A DNA stretch of 11,803 nt, taken from assembly GCA_004151065.3 (NCBI GenBank), contig NWUY0300024506.1, positions 27,620 through 39,422 of the forward strand, read 5' to 3'. A program made the position numbers and the translations under genes. Each line of letters starts with the position of its first letter. Position 1 is the first letter of the stretch. The stretch comes from Larix sibirica (taxonomy: Eukaryota > Streptophyta > Pinopsida > Pinales > Pinaceae). The notes beneath the pieces were generated by a model. That model did no database searches and was not told where the DNA came from. It saw nothing but the letters and a program-made list of their open reading frames with translations. This document shows, piece after piece, positions 9,114 through 11,803 of this stretch.

Positions 9114-9221
9114 TATTAGTTGCTGGCCAGACATAAAAATTATCATAAAAAACACTCAAATTTTTCATCTTAGCCAAGGTTGAGCTATAGTTTAGCTCTT
9201 ATTTGATTGAGCCCAAGGGTG

Positions 9222-9257
9222 CCATCCGACGTGTGTTCCCCGGGCTGACGTCGATGG
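9222..9257. repeat. Imperfect inverted repeat with ACGT cores
   Basis: Left arm CCATCCGACGT (9222-9232) pairs with right arm ACGTCGATGG (9248-9257), with one unpaired C and a 15-nt loop containing CCCGGG. Each arm holds an ACGT core (CGACGTGT and TGACGTCG), the core bound by plant bZIP factors. A smaller hairpin, GAGCTA-TAGTT-TAGCTC, lies at 9182-9198. They may be part of the LINE leader or older flank; function is unproven. Confidence 0.5.
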
Positions 9258-10193
9258 ATGTACTAGAGTACCCCTCATTCAATTAATGAATATTTAGTGC
9301 GTCCAATATAGTGGAGGTTTGGCTTTAGTGGGAAGCTAGATCTGTCGAGTGAAGCTAAGTCTAGTTTAATGGAGCTAAGTGTTGGATTTTTGGTTCCATG
9401 CAATGTTGGGGACATTCGTCCATTCACAATATCCCCCAATTACTTGGTTGGTTGCTCGCAAGAAGTACGAATAAGCCACTTTCATCCCAGGCTTAATATT
9501 TTCCATTTGAACATTTCGTTCATTGGGTTGAGGTGGATTCAATGGCCGAGATATTCATATCTTTTCCAGTGTGAGGCCATCGACTCTCATTGGATTTTAT
9601 TTGTTTTTTTATTTATTTAATATTTAGAGTTAAAAACAAAGGGAATACCTTGGGGTTTCGACTAGGTTCTTTTTGTTTTTAAAAATTGTATAATGTCTAT
9701 GACCTGTACAATATTTTCGATGTGCAATATTGTATTCAGTTTAGATGGATCATTTAACGACTCCAAATTTTAATGTCAAAATATTGTTTGTCGTACTTTT
9801 ACTGTGTTAATTTTGATTGTGTTCTATTGAACGGATCTTTGGTTTCTCTGAGTATAAATGTATTCAACTTCGAAACTTTAAGTAACACCTGTGAACAATA
9901 TATTTCCTATTTGCATCAATTTGATAAGTGCATCTACTATATATTATTTTTTCGATCAATGCATCTATTATATAATATTTTTGTACAGGCTCTAGATGTT
10001 AATAATGCTTTTGTTACCATATAACATTTTTGAATTCTCCTTTCTTGCATTCATATATGCCTCTATTTTGCAATGTATTATATTATGTAGTATTGGCTAT
10101 CGTTAAAAGGAAACAATGTCTTGCTTTGGGTAATAAACCCGCAGCCATAATTACATATAATTTTTCCTTTGCTATCATTTTTTACAAATGTTA
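9258..10193. other. A+T-rich intergenic DNA, no supportable gene
   Basis: Open frames here (9369-9620 and 9773-10024 on plus, 83 codons each) have no domain motif and the A+T-driven composition of noncoding DNA. AGCTAAGT occurs twice (near 9352 and 9373). The end of this stretch (10161-10196) is pyrimidine-rich and ends in TTACAG, relevant only as a possible splice acceptor for the next feature. Confidence 0.5.
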
Positions 10194-10196
10194 CAG

Positions 10197-10308
10197 GGTA
10201 TGAAACCTAATGACATCGCAGATCTGGAAGAAAATCAAACTCATTCCTCGGGAAACACTACGAAAATCGGCTCTCCTTTTGGCCTAGCGGCTGTAATTTG
10301 TACCAGGG
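10197..10308 (+). other. Exon-like block, unidentified protein fragment
   Basis: This 112-nt block is clearly richer in G+C than the A+T-rich DNA around it and is open in one frame, containing MKPNDIADLEENQTHSSG and KIGSPFGLAAVICTR. A pyrimidine-rich tract and TTACAG precede it (acceptor AG at 10195-10196), and CAGG then GTATTT follows it (donor GT at 10309-10310), as expected for a plant internal exon. The frame starts in phase 0 and leaves one base over at the end. I do not recognise the protein, and no partner exon was found in the window. An exact 8-bp repeat, CAGGGTAT, sits at 10194-10201 and 10304-10311, so a short insertion with target duplication is an alternative. Confidence 0.35.
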
Positions 10309-10311
10309 TAT

Positions 10312-11404
10312 TTGCTTTAATGTTTTCATATCTGAAATTGATCACTACTAGATACAAGTCAAATAATTCAATGGCATTTTGCTAATAATATTAGGCTCTT
10401 AGTCATTTTGATGATCATCATTTAGTGTACTCCACCATATTTCAAATAATTCAAGCATATAATGAAACCTGTATTGGTGTTCCAAACCTAAGAAGAAATT
10501 AAAGTTTGCTTAATAATATGCTATATACTTAGTCATTTTGTATTTGCTCATACACATAGGTATTTGTATTCGAATAACCTATTTGTATTGAAAATTGCTC
10601 GGCGAATAACCCTAGAATAGATTATAGTATTTCAAATGTATATATAATAGTTGTAATGCAAAAGCAAAATAAACTTAGATCCTTCAGCTTAGAATAATAG
10701 CTTTAATTTTCCGAAATTAGTGGTGCATACAAAAAGCCTTAGTTATCAAGATTTTATGTGTTTGGTTTTTAGCATGACCTTAAATTTAAGACATGGAATT
10801 TAAATTGTTCATTGTTGCTTTTATTATACTAAAATCTTAAATTTTCTTTTATTTATATTAAAATTTTAATTTGTTGGTTGGTGCGGATTACAATCTTATT
10901 TGACTTGTGAAAACCAACTAGTGTTTTTTATGTCTATTAGTAATTATATAAATATTCATTGTAACCTTTCCTCTCTAATATTTTCACCTCATGTAATTTA
11001 ATCTCTTTTTTATCGATAGAAAAAAACACAAAATTATTAAATTTGGTCTTGCTGCATGAATAGAACACAAACTCTTGCCCAAATTTTGCAATTGACCTGT
11101 AGTTTGAGACAATCAAACAATAATGGGTCTATACATGAAAAGATCCATGTGTTATTTTCTAAATTAGGCTTGTCATTATTGATTTTAAATAACAACATCA
11201 ATACTCATAGGATTTGATATTTTGAATATCAAGGATTATGCAATCTTCCTAGCTTCCATTTGAAGTCACTATTAGCAAAATAAAAACAATGCAATTTGAT
11301 CCAGTCTAATAACAGGGCAAAGTTTGTTATCCATCTCCACTAGAGAACTAAAAAGGGAACCAACTTATAGTGCATGACAAAAAATCTGTGATAACTTAGC
11401 TAAT
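10312..11404. other. A+T-rich intergenic DNA, no supportable gene
   Basis: No open frame of note on either strand. TCAAATAATTCAA occurs twice (10359-10371 and 10442-10454). A 19-bp unit, TATTTGTATT plus CGAATAACC, occurs at 10561-10579 and again at 10580-10611 with 13 extra bases between its halves. No RNA gene, LTR or terminal inverted repeat was seen. Confidence 0.5.
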
Positions 11405-11411
11405 GTGGGAA

Positions 11412-11419
11412 AAACCCTA
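11412..11419 (+). promoter_or_regulatory. Telo-box AAACCCTA in LINE leader
   Basis: Seen: AAACCCTA within GGGAAAAACCCTAGCCGACC at the very start of the second LINE. Telo-boxes are known in plant promoters, often with Site II motifs, where they support expression in dividing cells. Here it lies about 60 nt before the ORF1 ATG, where a LINE internal promoter would be. Chance is possible for 8 bases. Confidence 0.45.
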
Positions 11420-11478
11420 GCCGACCCGTTTGCAGGCGAGAAGTCGGAAGCGTTTTTTGGCAGAGGCTGACGCCTCCC

Positions 11479-11803
11479 ATGGATCCTCCTCCTGATCCGG
11501 GACGGGCGCCCCTTGATGCCCTCTTCCGTTCATTGGTCGCAGCGCAACCCCAGTCCTCAAAGCAGGCAGGACCTTCGGATTCGAGATTTGTCAAAAAATC
11601 CGCCATCCCTGAGGTCAAGTTGGGCTCCACGGCATCCAAATGCAAAGCCCTCGCGCTCTCTGAAAAAGGTCTGGTAGGACACTAGACTGGGCTGTGGCCC
11701 TCTCCGAGATCGATTGAGCTTTGGCTAAACAAAAACGGGCGTCCTCTCATTCAAGGAGAAGTCCAGCAGATCTTTTGCGGCAAGGGTTTCTTTGTCTTCT
11801 ATT
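11479..11803 (+). pseudogene. Second LINE ORF1, N-terminal part, with in-frame TAG
   Basis: ATG at 11479 (CCC ATG GAT context) opens a Pro-, Ala- and Ser-rich N-terminus (MDPPPDPGRAPLDALF) typical of the loosely conserved start of plant LINE ORF1. The frame reads ALSEKGLVGH, meets TAG at 11683-11685, and continues in the same frame to the window end through PSPRSIELW, GRPLIQGEVQQIF and GKGFFVFY. From the Pro of PSPRSIELW to FY, 33 residues align without a gap to PKDIDRW...KGWYLFY of the first LINE's ORF1, matching at P, I, W, N, I, KG and FY. This marks a DUF4283-like domain of another L1 lineage. The rest of the element is outside the window, so activity cannot be judged beyond this stop. 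Confidence 0.78.

Larger units (their letters stand above)
11405..11803 (+). mobile_element. Second LINE, 5' end only (runs off the window)
   Basis: Base composition changes sharply from A+T-rich to G+C-rich at about 11405. A short leader follows (to 11478), then the start of an ORF1 whose last readable part is a DUF4283-like segment. The orientation is opposite to the first LINE, so the two are head to head. The exact first base is not fixed because the 3' end and any target-site duplication lie beyond the window. Confidence 0.72.

Noticed and set aside
8986-9177. 63-codon minus-strand open frame before LINE ORF1, possible ORF1 N-terminus
   Set aside because: It is out of frame with ORF1, partly encoded by the GGGCCC repeat, and has no recognisable motif.
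9276-9290. ATTCA-ATTAA-TGAAT inverted repeat as a regulatory site
   Set aside because: Five-base A+T arms of this kind are expected by chance in such DNA.
9992-10012. Plus-strand LDVNNAF, identical to a short Copia reverse-transcriptase motif
   Set aside because: Only seven residues match; neither the upstream nor the downstream RT motifs (such as HGDL after it) are present, so chance or a trivial fragment is more likely.
11400-11645. 81-codon minus-strand open frame
   Set aside because: It overlaps the plus-strand ORF1 of the second LINE in antisense; the plus frame continues past the stop into DUF4283-like homology.

Overview
The window looks like nuclear repeat-rich DNA of a land plant, most likely a flowering plant. 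The flanks are strongly A+T-rich. The recognisable coding material is a plant-type L1 LINE: its ORF1 has a DUF4283-like domain plus a zinc knuckle, and its ORF2 has endonuclease, reverse transcriptase, zf-RVT and a C-terminal RNase H domain. I see no bacterial gene organisation, rRNA, tRNA or CRISPR array. The species cannot be told from the sequence.

Layout, left to right. Positions 1-101 look like the right edge of a 5' LTR followed by a primer-binding site for initiator-Met tRNA, so an LTR retrotransposon remnant enters from the left; no gag or pol follows. About 500-3060 is A+T-rich DNA with no supportable gene; it holds a 35-bp tandem repeat (1984-2067) and a small perfect hairpin (2415-2432). 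From about 3070 to 9026 (possibly to about 9130) lies a nearly full-length but dead LINE on the minus strand. Its ORF1 (9026-7691) and ORF2 (7694-3603) overlap by ATGA. ORF1 has an internal deletion with frameshift and two in-frame stops. ORF2 has two 1-nt-type frameshifts and five in-frame stops, all TAG, yet almost every catalytic motif is still readable. Just upstream of its ORF1 is a GC-rich triplicate of GGGCCC(G/A)T.

From about 9130 to 11400 the DNA is A+T-rich again. The exception is a GC-richer, exon-like 112-nt block (10197-10308) bounded by splice-like sites and by an exact 8-bp direct repeat. At about 11405 a second LINE begins on the plus strand: a GC-rich leader with a telo-box (AAACCCTA), then an ORF1 start at 11479 that runs off the window and has one in-frame TAG. 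Its DUF4283-like segment aligns without gaps over 33 residues with that of the first LINE but is clearly a different lineage.

The two LINEs are head to head. In an intact L1, the ORF1 protein binds the element RNA, and the ORF2 protein nicks the target and reverse-transcribes the RNA in place; neither copy here can make intact proteins without repair. I found no convincing novel multi-gene system. The most useful second looks are the all-amber stop pattern in ORF2, the exon-like block with flanking 8-bp repeats, and the promoter-like motifs at both LINE 5' ends.
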